Positions 1 to 11,698 are shown, counted from the first letter of the stretch. The stretch is 64,000 nt of DNA from Pseudomonadota bacterium (GCA_027620495.1 JAQCEA010000013.1:1-64000); one strand, 5' to 3'. Program-made: numbers and translations. The notes: generated by a model from the sequence alone, not told the origin.

Positions 1-81
1 CAGACCACATCATGGACTAAATATGCGACCGCCCGTACCTGAAACACTAATAGAGTAATCGAAAATTAGTGGCACAGAAAA

Positions 82-315
82 TTGGGGCTAGACAACCAGT
101 TTTTCAATTATTTGAAAGATAGTTTCGATGTGCTTTATGAAGAAGGCTGCTCAGGTGCGCCGAAAATGATGAATATCGGCCTTCATTGTCGTCTTGCAGG
201 GCGGCCAGGCCGGACGGCGGCAATTAGACGCTTTGTTGAATATGCCGCAGGTCACAAACGCGTTTGGTTTGCCACTCGCGCTCAGATTGCAACCCATTGG
301 CGGCAATTGAGTTAA
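82..315 (+). pseudogene. C-terminal remnant of allantoinase/polysaccharide deacetylase (PuuE-like)
   Basis: Peptide DSFDVLYEEG..PKMMNIGLHCRLAGRPGRTAAIRRFVEYA..VWFATRAQIATHW resembles the C-terminus of PuuE-type allantoinases; an in-frame TAG at 67-69 and no N-terminal domain. Confidence 0.65.
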
Positions 316-435
316 TTTATCAAAATATGAAAAATGAACACAATGCCAAATGTGCCAATTAATTTGCAAATTGGTAAACATTGTGTTGAATGTTGCATAT
401 ATTATCTCAGGTAAAATAACCCAGACTGATTCGGT

Positions 436-1272
436 ATGTGTAAGAGTTTCCAACCAAGTCCAACTACTTCACAAGTTGATTTACAGCGCGCACGCGGCGT
501 AATCGAACTCGATATTGTGGGAGGCAAGTTGGATCGATTCTATCAATCTGGATCGTCCAAGGTCTTTCTGCCCAAAACGTATGCCAAGACAATTGAGGCT
601 GTTTTGGTCAATACTGCTGGTGGATTGGCTAGCGGCGATGAGTTCGTTTGGCGTCTTGGTGCTTACGGTACCACGCATTTAACTGTTTCCACACAAACAG
701 CGGAGCGGGTTTATCGTTCATTAGGCCAGCAGACTGCAAAAATGCGAATTGACATGAAGCTCACTGGCAATGCCAGCTTGCACTGGTTGCCGCAAGAGAC
801 AATCTTTTTTGATGGCGCCAATTTTTTGCGCCACTTGAATGTTGAGATGGAAGGCGACTCTAGCTTTCTTGCAAGTGAAATAATGGTATTTGGGCGCACG
901 GCAATGTCAGAAACTGTCAATCACGGCAGAGTCTTGGATCATTGGCGAATATCACGCGATGGTAAATTAATTCATGCGGAGGCATTGCGCTTAGAGGATC
1001 AAATTAGCCAAAAGTTGGAGACTATGGCGAGTGCTGCTGGAAACATATGCCTTGCAACCACTTTATATATTGGTACTGATGCAGAGAGCAAAGTTGATGC
1101 TGCACGCAAATTTTTTAAAAAAACCGGTGAAGTAAGAAGTGCAATTTCTGCTTGGGACGGGAAGCTTGTAATTCGAACTCTATGTGAGGACACAGCTCGA
1201 TTAAAAAAACTAATGGCACAATATATTGAACAATGTCGCGCTATTGCTAGTCCACGTGTTTGGGGTGATTAA
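436..1272 (+). CDS. ureD: urease accessory protein UreD
   Basis: 278-aa ORF directly upstream of ureABC; motifs PKTYAKTIEAVLVNTAGGLASGD typical of UreD/UreH. Confidence 0.9.
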   Translation: MCKSFQPSPTTSQVDLQRARGVIELDIVGGKLDRFYQSGSSKVFLPKTYAKTIEAVLVNTAGGLASGDEFVWRLGAYGTTHLTVSTQTAERVYRSLGQQTAKMRIDMKLTGNASLHWLPQETIFFDGANFLRHLNVEMEGDSSFLASEIMVFGRTAMSETVNHGRVLDHWRISRDGKLIHAEALRLEDQISQKLETMASAAGNICLATTLYIGTDAESKVDAARKFFKKTGEVRSAISAWDGKLVIRTLCEDTARLKKLMAQYIEQCRAIASPRVWGD

Positions 1273-1333
1273 AGTATTCATGCTACACTGAACGTGATCA
1301 TATGCCCTCGCTATCGGCAAGGAGATTTAGTGA

Positions 1334-1642
1334 ATGAAGTTAACACCACGAGAAAAAGACAAGTTGTTGGTGAGTGTTGCTGCAATGGTGGCGCGAGGCC
1401 GCTTGCAGCGGGGAGTTAAGTTGAACTATCCAGAAGCAATAGCTCTTATTACGGATTTTGTTGTTGAGGGTGCGCGCGACGGTCGCACTGTTGCTGATTT
1501 GATGGAGGCTGGGGCGCACGTTGTTGGTGAAGCGGACTGCATGCCGGGCGTTGCTAAAATGATCCATGATGTACAGGTCGAGGCAACTTTCCCCGATGGG
1601 ACTAAATTAGTTACTGTTCACCATCCAATCCGCCGAAAATAG
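1334..1642 (+). CDS. ureA: urease subunit gamma
   Basis: [50 protein letters not shown] is diagnostic of UreA. Confidence 0.97.
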   Translation: MKLTPREKDKLLVSVAAMVARGRLQRGVKLNYPEAIALITDFVVEGARDGRTVADLMEAGAHVVGEADCMPGVAKMIHDVQVEATFPDGTKLVTVHHPIRRK

Positions 1643-1647
1643 ATTAA

Positions 1648-1968
1648 GTGAGAGGTCACCCCATGATCCCTGGAGAAATTATTGTTGCTGATGGCGAGAT
1701 TATCCTAAATGCAGATCGTGATACTATTAATATGAAAGTTTCAAACACTGGTGATAGACCAGTGCAAATCGGTAGTCACTACCACTTCGCTGAAGCAAAT
1801 ATAGCCCTGAAATTTAACCGGGGAGATGCGCGTGGAATGCGGCTTGATATTGCTGCCGGAACAGCAGTGAGGTTCGAACCTGGGCAGACACGCGAAGTGC
1901 GACTTGTACCAATGGCAGGTGCGAGACGCATTTTTGGATTCAATGGTCAAATAATGGGGGATTTATAA
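1648..1968 (+). CDS. ureB: urease subunit beta
   Basis: [25 protein letters not shown]...[21 protein letters not shown] start may be the second Met. Confidence 0.97.
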   Translation: MRGHPMIPGEIIVADGEIILNADRDTINMKVSNTGDRPVQIGSHYHFAEANIALKFNRGDARGMRLDIAAGTAVRFEPGQTREVRLVPMAGARRIFGFNGQIMGDL

Positions 1969-3678
1969 ATGCCGACAAAAATTTCCCGGAGCGCCTACGC
2001 TGACATGTATGGGCCAACCACTGGCGACAGGCTTCGCTTGGCGGATACAGATTTGATTATTGAAGTTGAACACGATCTTACACATTACGGTGAAGAGGTA
2101 AAGTTTGGAGGGGGCAAAGTCATACGTGATGGCATGGGTCAATCCCAAGTGACGCGGTTGGGTGGTGCGGTCGATACTGTAATCACCAACGCACTTATTA
2201 TCGATGTTTCAGGCATTTACAAAGCTGATGTGGGATTAAAGGACGGCTTGATTTGCGCCATTGGCAAGGCTGGCAACCCGGACACTCAAGCGGGCGTTGA
2301 TATTGTAATTGGGCCAGGAACTGAGGTGATTGCGGGTGAGGGACATATTCTGACTGCTGGGGGATTTGACAGCCATATTCATTTTATTTGTCCTCAGCAA
2401 ATTGATGATGCCTTGCATTCGGGGCTGACCACGATGCTTGGTGGTGGAACAGGCCCTGCACACGGCACTTTGGCCACAACCTGTACACCAGGAGGTTGGC
2501 ACATTAGTCGAATGTTGCAAGCAGCCGATGGCCTGCCGATGAACCTTGCATTTGCTGGCAAGGGAAACGCTTCAATGCCTGCGGCTTTGGAAGAGCAAGT
2601 CATGGCTGGTGCTTGCGCCCTGAAATTGCATGAAGATTGGGGGACAACGCCAGCTGCAATCGATACATGCCTGTCTGTTGCCGACGCCATGGATGTTCAG
2701 GTCATGATCCATACCGACACTTTAAACGAAAGTGGCTTTGTTGAGCATACTGTAAACGCGATGAAGCGTCGGGTAATTCATGCGTTTCATACTGAAGGGG
2801 CAGGCGGTGGCCATGCACCCGATATTATTAAGATTTGTGGCGAGCCATTTGTAATCCCCTCTTCAACAAACCCGACCCGTCCTTATACGGTCAACACATT
2901 AGAAGAGCATCTTGATATGCTGATGGTGTGCCACCATCTCGATAAATCTATCCCAGAAGATGTGGCGTTTGCTGAAAGCCGGATCCGCCGTGAAACTATT
3001 GCTGCCGAAGATATACTACATGACATAGGTGCATTTTCTATAATCGCATCGGATAGTCAGGCAATGGGGCGTGTTGGAGAGGTTATTATTCGTACATGGC
3101 AGACTGCACACAAGATGAAGATTCAGCGGGGAAGATTGTCAGAAGAAAACGGCGAAAATGATAATGAGCGTGTGAAACGCTACATCGCTAAATATACGAT
3201 CAATCCAGCGATTGCTCATGGCATTTCGGGCTATATTGGCTCAATTGCAGTCGGGAAACGGGCTGATTTGGTTATGTGGAAACCAGCCTTTTTCGGCGTA
3301 AAGCCCGAAATGGTTCTGTTAGGCGGCAGCATTGCAGTTGCACAAATGGGGGATCCAAATGCGTCTATTCCGACGCCACAGCCAGTTTATACCCGACCGA
3401 TGTTTGCTGCTTTTGGACGATCTGTTGAGCATTCAGCTGTCACATTTGTTAGTAGCGCAGCGCAAGCTAACGATATCAGGTCTCAGCTGGGTCTTGCAAA
3501 GACAACGCTACCTGTTTCCCATACACGTGATATTTCAAAGGCTGATATGATTTATAACAACCATTGCCCAGTAATTGATGTGGACCCGGAAACTTATGAG
3601 GTGCACGCCGATGGCATATTGCTAACCTGTGAGCCGGCGAGCGAATTGCCATTGGCACAACGTTATTTTCTGTATTAG
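1969..3678 (+). CDS. ureC: urease subunit alpha
   Basis: 569 aa; [30 protein letters not shown] (carbamylated Lys region), MVCHHLD active-site flap. Confidence 0.98.
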   Translation: MPTKISRSAYADMYGPTTGDRLRLADTDLIIEVEHDLTHYGEEVKFGGGKVIRDGMGQSQVTRLGGAVDTVITNALIIDVSGIYKADVGLKDGLICAIGKAGNPDTQAGVDIVIGPGTEVIAGEGHILTAGGFDSHIHFICPQQIDDALHSGLTTMLGGGTGPAHGTLATTCTPGGWHISRMLQAADGLPMNLAFAGKGNASMPAALEEQVMAGACALKLHEDWGTTPAAIDTCLSVADAMDVQVMIHTDTLNESGFVEHTVNAMKRRVIHAFHTEGAGGGHAPDIIKICGEPFVIPSSTNPTRPYTVNTLEEHLDMLMVCHHLDKSIPEDVAFAESRIRRETIAAEDILHDIGAFSIIASDSQAMGRVGEVIIRTWQTAHKMKIQRGRLSEENGENDNERVKRYIAKYTINPAIAHGISGYIGSIAVGKRADLVMWKPAFFGVKPEMVLLGGSIAVAQMGDPNASIPTPQPVYTRPMFAAFGRSVEHSAVTFVSSAAQANDIRSQLGLAKTTLPVSHTRDISKADMIYNNHCPVIDVDPETYEVHADGILLTCEPASELPLAQRYFLY

Positions 3679-3688
3679 GAGGTGTTAG

Positions 3689-4159
3689 ATGGCGGATAAT
3701 GAAAGACCATCAGCCGTATTATATGCCAACCATATCCGCCAAGATGCAATTCACCACGATTTTGATCTGCGAGTTACATTAGATTTTGAAGCGCGGTTTT
3801 TAAGGCGTAAGAGGATGGTAACTGATTGCGGTATAGCATTTACTGTTGATCTTGCTGAGACGGTCTCACTCAATTCGAATGATGCATTTGTTTTGGAAGA
3901 TGGTCGTCAGATTATAATTAAAGCTGCTGCTGAACCAATTATAGAAATCCGCCATCCGGCTCTTGCGAAGATTGCCTGGCACATAGGTAATCGTCACACA
4001 CCATGCGAAATCAGCGAGGACTGTTTAATAATCCGTCAAGATCATGTCTTAGAAGATCTTTTGATACGGTTGGGCGCCACCCTCAAAAATGCTGAAGCAC
4101 CATTTAATCCTGAAGGAGGCGCTTATGGTGTTGGCCGTACGCATAGCCATGAACATTGA
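3689..4159 (+). CDS. ureE: urease accessory protein UreE
   Basis: Position in operon; LAKIAWHIGNRHTPCEI..DHVLEDLLIRLGA, short His-containing tail HSHEH. Confidence 0.93.
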   Translation: MADNERPSAVLYANHIRQDAIHHDFDLRVTLDFEARFLRRKRMVTDCGIAFTVDLAETVSLNSNDAFVLEDGRQIIIKAAAEPIIEIRHPALAKIAWHIGNRHTPCEISEDCLIIRQDHVLEDLLIRLGATLKNAEAPFNPEGGAYGVGRTHSHEH

Positions 4160-4854
4160 CCATGGCAACATTAACTGACCCCATTCATCAGATGCAGACC
4201 CTCGCTGCGTTGTTTTCGCAAACATTCCCAATTGGCGCATTTTCGTATTCACACGGTCTTGAGGCTGCCATTGCCACTGGCAAGATTTGTGATTGCAATA
4301 CTGCACATGACTGGATCGAAACATGTCTTATCGGCGGCAGCGGTCACAATGATGCGATTTTGATGGCTAATACATATAATACAGCTAAAAATGGATCGTC
4401 TGACCATGGCATAACTGATGAGATTAGAGCGATAAACGAGCTGTCTTTCGCATTATGTTCTGGTGCCGAACGTGCTCAAGAGAGTCGCGAATTAGGAGAC
4501 AATTTTGTTCGCACCGTCGATCAAATTTACCAATTGGGACTTGAGCAATCTTCACCACTCGCCTATCCAGTTGCGGCCGGTCTCACAGTCCGCTATCTCG
4601 GTTGCGGCCTTAAGCTTGGTTTGACCTTTTTCCTTCAAGGATTTGTCAGCAATTTAATTTCAGTGGTGGTGCGATCAGTTCCTATTGGGCAATCTGATGG
4701 GCAAATCATGCTTGCTCGACTGATGCCTGCGATGGCAAAACTTGCTGAAGAGGCAGAAACAGCAACACTTGATGACGTCGGTGGCTATGCCATTCTTGCC
4801 GATCATGCTTCTATTCTTCATGAAACTCTTGAACCGAGGATTTATCGGACGTGA
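4156..4854 (+). CDS. ureF: urease accessory protein UreF
   Basis: [19 protein letters not shown] motif; 4-bp overlap with ureE. Confidence 0.93.
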   Translation: MTMATLTDPIHQMQTLAALFSQTFPIGAFSYSHGLEAAIATGKICDCNTAHDWIETCLIGGSGHNDAILMANTYNTAKNGSSDHGITDEIRAINELSFALCSGAERAQESRELGDNFVRTVDQIYQLGLEQSSPLAYPVAAGLTVRYLGCGLKLGLTFFLQGFVSNLISVVVRSVPIGQSDGQIMLARLMPAMAKLAEEAETATLDDVGGYAILADHASILHETLEPRIYRT

Positions 4855-5543
4855 CTGGTCAAAATCAAAAAACTGTTGGGAAAGGGGTAAGGGCTTCTAG
4901 CCGCAATGGCCCTTTACGTGTTGGCATCGGTGGGCCAGTTGGGGCTGGCAAAACGAGTATGACTGAAGCACTTTGCCGCTATTTGGCACCGCAAATTTCT
5001 TTGGCGGTAATTACTAACGATATTTACACGCGAGAAGACGCTGACTATTTGATGCAGGTGCAAGCATTGCCTGCTGAGCGAATTAGGGGAGTTGAAACTG
5101 GTGGCTGTCCGCATACAGCAATCCGTGAGGATGCATCAGTGAACCTTGCCGCGGTTTCGGATCTTCGGGCTGCAATTCCTGATCTAGATATCATCCTAAT
5201 TGAGTCTGGGGGAGATAATTTGGCTGCAACTTTCAGTCCTGAATTAGCTGACCTGACGATCTATGTGATTGATGTTTGCATGGGCGGTGATATACCTCGT
5301 AAGAAAGGCCCAGCTCTGACAAAATCTGATATGCTGGTTGTCAATAAGGTTGAGCTTGCACCATATGTAGGTGTGGATATAGAGAAAATGAAGACAGACA
5401 CGGCGACCGCGCGCAATGGTCGTCCTTATATTTTTGGGTCAATGCGCAAGAATGACGGAGTTGCCGAACTTGGTGACTTTATCCTCTACGAGGCCAACCT
5501 TGAGGGCAGCCACTCACCTGTTGCATTTCGCGCTGATTTATAA
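4851..5543 (+). CDS. ureG: urease accessory GTPase UreG
   Basis: P-loop [48 protein letters not shown]. Confidence 0.97.
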   Translation: MTGQNQKTVGKGVRASSRNGPLRVGIGGPVGAGKTSMTEALCRYLAPQISLAVITNDIYTREDADYLMQVQALPAERIRGVETGGCPHTAIREDASVNLAAVSDLRAAIPDLDIILIESGGDNLAATFSPELADLTIYVIDVCMGGDIPRKKGPALTKSDMLVVNKVELAPYVGVDIEKMKTDTATARNGRPYIFGSMRKNDGVAELGDFILYEANLEGSHSPVAFRADL

Positions 5544-5590
5544 TCTGCGTATTGGGTGCTCGTGTTTTGACAGAAGCTAATATAGTTTTT

Positions 5591-6487
5591 TCAAACTAAG
5601 CGGATTGGTGGTTTTCGGCGCTGTCCGGATAGGGCATTCCCTGAAATGGCAATCAACAGCAAAATGCCGCCTAGAATGGTGTTCGTGGTCAACACCTCGC
5701 CTAGAAACAACCATACCCAAAAAGGGCCAAGAACCACTTCTGCAAGAGAGAGTAGTGTTAATTCAGCTGCTGGCACTGTCCGTGAGCCAAGTGTGTAAAG
5801 AACAAGACCAGCTCCAACCTGAAACACACCCATACTGAGCGATATTCCCATGTCTTTTGGCGAAATGACTAAGGGAAGTGAAACCGCAAAACAAATCCCC
5901 GCCATGATCAACAAGCCAAATAACCCGGATAGAAACACCACTGGCATCATATCATGGCTTTTGCCACGACGGAGGGTGATGGTAAAAATTGCAAAACTAA
6001 GGGCTGAGCCGATTGCCGATAAATTGCCATAAATTGCTGTACCACCAAATTTATCCGCAACCATTACCAAAACACCAATAATTGCGACAGCAATGGCGAT
6101 CCAGGTTTCTTTCCTAACTGCCTCACCAAGTACTAATTGGCCTAAAATAGCTGCCATGAACGGTGCACAAGCAAACAGCAACATGGCATTGCCAACGGAT
6201 GTTGCCTGAATGGAGTATATTCCGCCTGCATATGCTGCTACGAGTGAGAGCGCGCCAATGATCCCGTTAAGTCCCATCTGGCTAGCAAGAACAAGAGGGT
6301 TTTTGCGCCTCATCATATAAATGACAAGAGCAAGAAAAAGTGACAAGCTGATAGACCGTAAAAACAATATTTGCCAGGCTTCGGCATTTTCAATGAAACG
6401 CACACCAAGCCCAACAGTGGACCATAAAACACCCGCTACGAAGACTAGTGTCATACCACTTCTTTGAGAAAGAGTACCGTTTTGCAT
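5591..6487 (-). CDS. EamA/DMT-family transporter
   Basis: 298 aa, about ten hydrophobic segments, DMT-type duplication. Confidence 0.8.
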   Translation of the reverse strand: MQNGTLSQRSGMTLVFVAGVLWSTVGLGVRFIENAEAWQILFLRSISLSLFLALVIYMMRRKNPLVLASQMGLNGIIGALSLVAAYAGGIYSIQATSVGNAMLLFACAPFMAAILGQLVLGEAVRKETWIAIAVAIIGVLVMVADKFGGTAIYGNLSAIGSALSFAIFTITLRRGKSHDMMPVVFLSGLFGLLIMAGICFAVSLPLVISPKDMGISLSMGVFQVGAGLVLYTLGSRTVPAAELTLLSLAEVVLGPFWVWLFLGEVLTTNTILGGILLLIAISGNALSGQRRKPPIRLV

Positions 6488-6940
6488 TTAAGTTATAACC
6501 AATTAGTCTTAAGCCAAATGACATAGACGCATTAATTTACCGATTTGGGAATTTATATTTTCGTTTTAAGGTTTTGGAAACTTGCATACTTTAGGTGCAG
6601 GGAGTGATGTTTCTAGGGCGCAGTAACCATAGGCCCCTTATTGCTGCAAAACCAAAATGCAATTAACAATCGTTAAGCTCCATTCGAGCAATGATGTTTT
6701 CTGAATTCGCACGACCTATTCGCTAGTGTTTCTTCATTTCAATTCAAAGTCAGTTTTTGAGAAAGCTAACTAGTGGAAGAAATTTTCTCATTAAGGGCCT
6801 GCTCTACTTTTTGTTTGTTGTCATGTCTTGAGGCAGTTCTATTATTGTAGCAATGCCATCATAGCATGAAAATGATTGTTCCAATGCGTTTAAAATAGGT
6901 TCAATGTCTTGCTGGGCGTTTTTGCGAGTAATGGTGTTTA

Positions 6941-7813
6941 ATGAACATGACCTATAATACCAAAGGCGTCATCTTTATTTTAGTGAGTATGTTTGGTTTT
7001 GTCGTTAATGACACCTTGATGAAATCACTTTTCATAACTTTTCCGCTTGTTGAGATTATTTTTCTGCGGGCACTGTTCTGCCTACTGCCTCTTTTTATCG
7101 CAATAAAAATTCAGCGTGTTGCCATCGTCAATTATTCCCGTACCAGCTGGAGTTTGATGCTGCTAAGAGGGTTTGCTGAAGTTATGGCAACACTAACATT
7201 TCTAAATGCATTGAAACATCTTCCGTTACCGAATGTAACGGCAATCATTCAGATACTGCCCTTAACTGTGACCATGGCGGCCGCATTGTTTCTGAATGAA
7301 CGGGTGGGCTTGAAAAGATGGACAGCCATCGTCATTGGTTTTATCGGCGTGCTGATAGTTATAAAGCCTGGAACAGAGGGGTTCTCAAGCTATTCATATT
7401 ATGCGGTTCTTTCGGTCATTTTCGTGACCATGAGAGAGATTGTTACCCGCAAGATTCCAGCTGAGGTTCCTGCAATAATGATAACTTTCATAACCGCGTT
7501 AAGTGTTGGCATCACGGCAACTATCTGTTTGCCGTTCATCACACTGAAAGCCCTTGATGCAACTGCGTTCATGCTGGTCTGGTCGGCTGGCATGGCGATT
7601 TTTGTAGGTTATTTTTTTAGCATCAAGTCCATGCGTATTGGTGAGATTAGCTTTGTATCTCAATTCAGATATACAGCGATGATCTGGGCTGTTCTTTTCG
7701 GCTATTTTGTCTTTAATGATATTCCGGCTCAGAACACGATAATTGGCGCGGTCATTATTGTTGCATCGGGCTTATACGCTTTCCACTGTAAGAGACTTAA
7801 AGAGGCTACATGA
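6941..7813 (+). CDS. EamA/DMT-family transporter
   Basis: 290 aa; GFVVNDTLMKSL...PLVEIIFLRALFCLLPLF, DMT family. Confidence 0.8.
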   Translation: MNMTYNTKGVIFILVSMFGFVVNDTLMKSLFITFPLVEIIFLRALFCLLPLFIAIKIQRVAIVNYSRTSWSLMLLRGFAEVMATLTFLNALKHLPLPNVTAIIQILPLTVTMAAALFLNERVGLKRWTAIVIGFIGVLIVIKPGTEGFSSYSYYAVLSVIFVTMREIVTRKIPAEVPAIMITFITALSVGITATICLPFITLKALDATAFMLVWSAGMAIFVGYFFSIKSMRIGEISFVSQFRYTAMIWAVLFGYFVFNDIPAQNTIIGAVIIVASGLYAFHCKRLKEAT

Positions 7814-7916
7814 CAAAGGATGATGAAGACTCAAATCTCTGAATTTAGCTATGACAATCCTTTCAATTCAAAAGTTCAAGGTGTAAGCCAAGTTGATTGC
7901 GTATTCCGAGGCTACT

Positions 7917-7970
7917 TCATACCCAAGAGCTGATCGAAGGGCCTTGAACAAATCCTGCCCCCGCAACCAT
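7917..7970 (+). repeat. 54-bp dispersed direct repeat, copy 1
   Basis: TCATACCCAAGAGCTGATCGAAGGGCCTTGAACAAATCCTGCCCCCGCAACCAT; same length and boundaries as three other copies. Confidence 0.95.
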
Positions 7971-8045
7971 CAAGACCCTACTAAAATCACTATTCTTTTG
8001 GATGATGATTTTTGTGCGTGGCCACTAGCCAAACAATGTTTAGAT

Positions 8046-8609
8046 TTATTTAGAAACCACAAAAACGCTGCTGGTTATCTTTTTGCCAGCAAGGCTGAGG
8101 CCACTATGATCATTGGCATAAAGCGACACGGATACCTCATTTCGCCCCAGTGGCAGTTTGGGAATATGTTGCCAGTCGCTATAGGCACGACTGAGTTTGT
8201 TGCCATTAACGTAGATATGTGCATGGCCATGTCCTTGCATGTTTTCATATCCGGCAGCAGCGGCATCAAAGGTGAAGTTCTTGGTAATTATATTCAGGTT
8301 CCAACCCCCAACTGGATCTGCAAGTATCTCTATATTCAAATCAGGTTTGGCAACCCAGTCATCGACCGACATTAGTTTTTCACCATGGGACATTTGCCTG
8401 CTAACAATCTCAAGATTTGGTCCGCCACCATCAGATGACCACAGAGCAATCCAACTCCAACAAACGGCGCCACCTAATAGTGCACCACTGAGGAATGCTA
8501 CCAATAAATCACTTGTTTTGGCTCTTGATGCAGTGGTTCTTTTATCTGCCTGAAGTCGGGATGCGCCCCAATTTGGACTTTTACTGTTCGGCAATGTGTA
8601 CTCCTGCAT
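8046..8609 (-). CDS. hypothetical protein with one predicted TM segment and an HGHAHIYVNG motif
   Basis: N-terminal hydrophobic segment; ENMQGHGHAHIYVNGNKLSRAYSDWQHI. Confidence 0.6.
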   Translation of the reverse strand: MQEYTLPNSKSPNWGASRLQADKRTTASRAKTSDLLVAFLSGALLGGAVCWSWIALWSSDGGGPNLEIVSRQMSHGEKLMSVDDWVAKPDLNIEILADPVGGWNLNIITKNFTFDAAAAGYENMQGHGHAHIYVNGNKLSRAYSDWQHIPKLPLGRNEVSVSLYANDHSGLSLAGKKITSSVFVVSK

Positions 8610-9180
8610 CCTTCATTTCTTTAAGTGAAATGTCGAGCGATCCATTGAGGTTGATGGCGCGGCAAGCAGACAACAACAAATTAACATGATAGCCGTGGTT
8701 TCTAGCATCAATTGCTGACCAAGCCACACAATAATCTGTCGCAAGGCCGACCAATGTCAAGTTGGCACATCCGCGTTCCTTTAAGAACCCATCCAAGCCA
8801 GTCGGGGTTGTTCTGTCATTTTCAAGAAAGGCTGAATAGGAGTCCACCTCAGGATTCATGCCTTTGCGGATGACAGCATTTGCAAGGTCAGTATTCAGAT
8901 CAGGGTGAAATGCTGCGCCAATGCTACCTTGAATGCAATGGTCAGGCCAAAGAACTTGTGAGCCATAATTCATGTCAAATGTCGTAAAAGGCTCAGCGCC
9001 ATCATGCGATGAGGCAAAACTGGAGTGTCCATTTGGATGCCAGTCCTGGGTTAATACCACAAGATCAAAACTTTCCATCATGGCATTGATTTTCGGCATG
9101 ATTTCATCACCACCAGCAACAGCTAAGGCTCCACCTGGGCAAAAATCATTTTGTGGATCAATCACGACGAGAGCTCTCAT
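8581..9180 (-). CDS. pncA: nicotinamidase/isochorismatase family (PncA-like)
   Basis: MRALVVIDPQNDFCPGGALAVAGGDEI, TQDWHPNGHSSFA, GLATDYCVAWSAIDA; start moved inward to the conserved MRALVVID. Confidence 0.9.
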   Translation of the reverse strand: MRALVVIDPQNDFCPGGALAVAGGDEIMPKINAMMESFDLVVLTQDWHPNGHSSFASSHDGAEPFTTFDMNYGSQVLWPDHCIQGSIGAAFHPDLNTDLANAVIRKGMNPEVDSYSAFLENDRTTPTGLDGFLKERGCANLTLVGLATDYCVAWSAIDARNHGYHVNLLLSACRAINLNGSLDISLKEMKDAGVHIAEQ

Positions 9181-9348
9181 AACCCACCTCCCATTCTGAT
9201 ATTTAACAATTAAAATGCTACAGGACCGCTGGTTTATATGCAATCTTGTGATAACGAAATACATGACGCACTTTTATGAATTTCCGATACACTCCTTTGT
9301 CATGACCAGCTTGCAGAGCTTATTTATTGTGCCGAAATTAAGGTTACA

Positions 9349-10044
9349 TCATACACCAATAAATCGTTGAAAAAGGTCTGGTTTATCTTGAATTTCAGAC
9401 GCCCTTACTGGGTCGTGGCTTCGGCCATTTTCCAAAAATACCACACGGTCGGCGATAGAAAGCACGGCGTCAACCCGCTGCTCGACAAGAAGTATGGCAA
9501 CCCCACGATCTCGAAGTGTTTTAACTGCATAACGGATTTGATCAATCATAGAGGGTTGAAGCCCTTCAGTTGGTTCATCTAGTAGTAGTATTTTAGGGCT
9601 GATGCATAGTGCTCGTCCGGTTGCCAGCATCTGTTGTTCGCCACCAGACAGGGTGTCTGCGCGTTGGTGAAGTCTCTCACGAAGCCGCGGAAACATGTCT
9701 AACACCTCTTCCCTGAAACCATGGTCTTTGCCATTCACCATCAAACCAATTTCCAAATTTTCTTCTACTGTTAGCTCGGAAAATAATCGGCGGCCTTGTG
9801 GAATATAACCAATACCATGTCGCGGCACTTCATTGGCGGGAAGCTGGGAAATTTCTATACCATTACATGCAATCCGCCCCACGTCGGTGCTTATCAAGCC
9901 CATGATCGTTTTCAAACAGGTGCTTTTGCCGGCACCGTTTCGGCCAAACAAACAGACAATTTCTCCAGCTTGAACATCAAATGAAACGTTATGAAGAACC
10001 TGTGCGCCCTGATAGCCAGATGATATTTCCTTGACTACCAACAT
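9349..10044 (-). CDS. livF: branched-chain amino acid-type ABC transporter ATPase (LivF)
   Basis: Walker A GRNGAGKST, LSGGEQQMLATGRAL, LLDEPTEGLQP. Confidence 0.93.
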   Translation of the reverse strand: MLVVKEISSGYQGAQVLHNVSFDVQAGEIVCLFGRNGAGKSTCLKTIMGLISTDVGRIACNGIEISQLPANEVPRHGIGYIPQGRRLFSELTVEENLEIGLMVNGKDHGFREEVLDMFPRLRERLHQRADTLSGGEQQMLATGRALCISPKILLLDEPTEGLQPSMIDQIRYAVKTLRDRGVAILLVEQRVDAVLSIADRVVFLENGRSHDPVRASEIQDKPDLFQRFIGV

Positions 10045-10766
10045 TAGCTGGTCCCCAGATAGGCTGCTTGTACCGCCGCATTTTCATGAATTTCTTTTGG
10101 TGAGCCTTCAGCTAGCACTTTGCCATTATTTAATACAGTAATTGCATCTGCAGATCGCATGACAACATCGATATTATGTTCAATCAGAAGTATGGTCATT
10201 ACGCCTCTAAGATTACTAATTAGTCTTATGAATTGGTTAATTTCGCTGTCAGCAAGGCCTTGTGTTGGCTCGTCAAGGATCAGCAATTTTGGTCTTTGAC
10301 ACAATCCCATCGCAATTTCGAGAAGGCGCTGATGCCCATAGCTGAGGTCACCTGCAAGCTGGGTGGCACGATCAGATATACCAACTTCTGCAAGCGCATC
10401 TTCAACCCGACGCTTGGTTTCGTTTTCATCGCCAATGGTTTGCCAGCGCACCGCAAGCGCAACATTTTCAAAAACAGAGAGGCGACCATAGATAGATGTA
10501 ATCTGGAAAGTGTAAGCCATACCGGCCCTAATGCGCAGATGTGCGGGTTCTTTCGTTACATCTATGCCGTCAAAAAACACCTGTCCTTCAGTAGCCGCAA
10601 TACGTCCCGACAACATGCTAACGAAAGTGGTTTTACCAGCACCATTAGGGCCTATTAACGCACGAACCTGGCCAGTTGGTATGACGAAACTGATGTTATC
10701 AACAGCTGTTATCCCACCAAATTTTCGACTGAGATTGTGGGTCGAAAGTAAATTCATGGCAACCAC
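10044..10766 (-). CDS. livG: branched-chain amino acid-type ABC transporter ATPase (LivG)
   Basis: GPNGAGKTTFVSMLSG, LSYGHQRLLEIAMGL, LLIEHNIDVVMRSAD. Confidence 0.93.
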   Translation of the reverse strand: MVAMNLLSTHNLSRKFGGITAVDNISFVIPTGQVRALIGPNGAGKTTFVSMLSGRIAATEGQVFFDGIDVTKEPAHLRIRAGMAYTFQITSIYGRLSVFENVALAVRWQTIGDENETKRRVEDALAEVGISDRATQLAGDLSYGHQRLLEIAMGLCQRPKLLILDEPTQGLADSEINQFIRLISNLRGVMTILLIEHNIDVVMRSADAITVLNNGKVLAEGSPKEIHENAAVQAAYLGTS

Positions 10767-11698
10767 CGTAACCCGCGTCTGCGGATCTCACCAACAAGGC
10801 CTTGTGGCGCAAACAATGTCAACATCACCAATGAGAAACCTGCAATGAGCATATATGCAGTCGTCAAGCCACTTGATAAATCGATCAGATAAAACATGAA
10901 TAAGGTGCCTACAAAAGGACCAAGAACGGTGCCTGCGCCGCCAAGGAGAACCCATAAAAGTGGAAAAATAGAATATTGAACCGAGGCAAAGGTCGCCCCT
11001 GCATAGCCAAATAGCAGACAATAACAAGCGCCAGCTGCCGCTGACATGGTCCCCGACAGGACTATTGCTGAAAGTTTATGGCGCTGAATATCATACCCGA
11101 GCATTCGCGTGCGCTCATTATTCTCGCGGATGGCAACGAGAACGCGCCCAAATCCAGCTTGAACCACGCGAAGACTAACAATAATGCAAATTGTCATGAG
11201 AAGCAGTGCCGCAAAATAGCGGCTTGTCGGATCAGACAAGTCTATGCCGGCAATTGAACGCAATTCCTGCTGAATGACCAAGCCTTCATCACCTCGGGTA
11301 AATTCTCCAAAATAAAGAACAGTTAAGTAGCCAGCTTGCGAAAACATCAGTGTGACGATCATAAATGCAACGCCGGTTGTGCGAAGCAGTAGAAGTCCGA
11401 TCGTAAGCGAGACAACAACGCCGCTGAGCAAACCAATAATAAGCGCTGGGCCGGCCAACCATTCAAGATGTTGCATGCTGAGTGAAAGCCCATACATGCC
11501 AGCAGCAAAGAACAGCGCATGGCCAAGACTAAGAAGCCCTGTATAGCCAAAAAGAATATTGTAACCCATGGCATAGCAGGTCAGCACCATAATTCTTGCC
11601 ATGCTGGCATGATGATAGGACGGCAGGACAAATTGCAAAACAAACAATAGCGCGACAATGCCAAGGTGAAGCAACCATGATTTTTTTAATTCACTCAT
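10754..11698 (-). CDS. livM: branched-chain amino acid-type ABC permease (LivM)
   Basis: GYNILFGYTGLLSLGHALFF; RENNERTRMLGYD; overlaps livG and livH. Confidence 0.92.
   Translation of the reverse strand: MSELKKSWLLHLGIVALLFVLQFVLPSYHHASMARIMVLTCYAMGYNILFGYTGLLSLGHALFFAAGMYGLSLSMQHLEWLAGPALIIGLLSGVVVSLTIGLLLLRTTGVAFMIVTLMFSQAGYLTVLYFGEFTRGDEGLVIQQELRSIAGIDLSDPTSRYFAALLLMTICIIVSLRVVQAGFGRVLVAIRENNERTRMLGYDIQRHKLSAIVLSGTMSAAAGACYCLLFGYAGATFASVQYSIFPLLWVLLGGAGTVLGPFVGTLFMFYLIDLSSGLTTAYMLIAGFSLVMLTLFAPQGLVGEIRRRGLRWLP

Noticed and set aside
7893-8375. 160-aa plus-strand ORF
   Set aside because: Antisense to the better supported 8046-8609 gene and runs through repeat copy 1; no recognizable motif.
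10233-10658. 141-aa plus-strand ORF opposite livG
   Set aside because: Antisense shadow of a conserved ABC ATPase gene.
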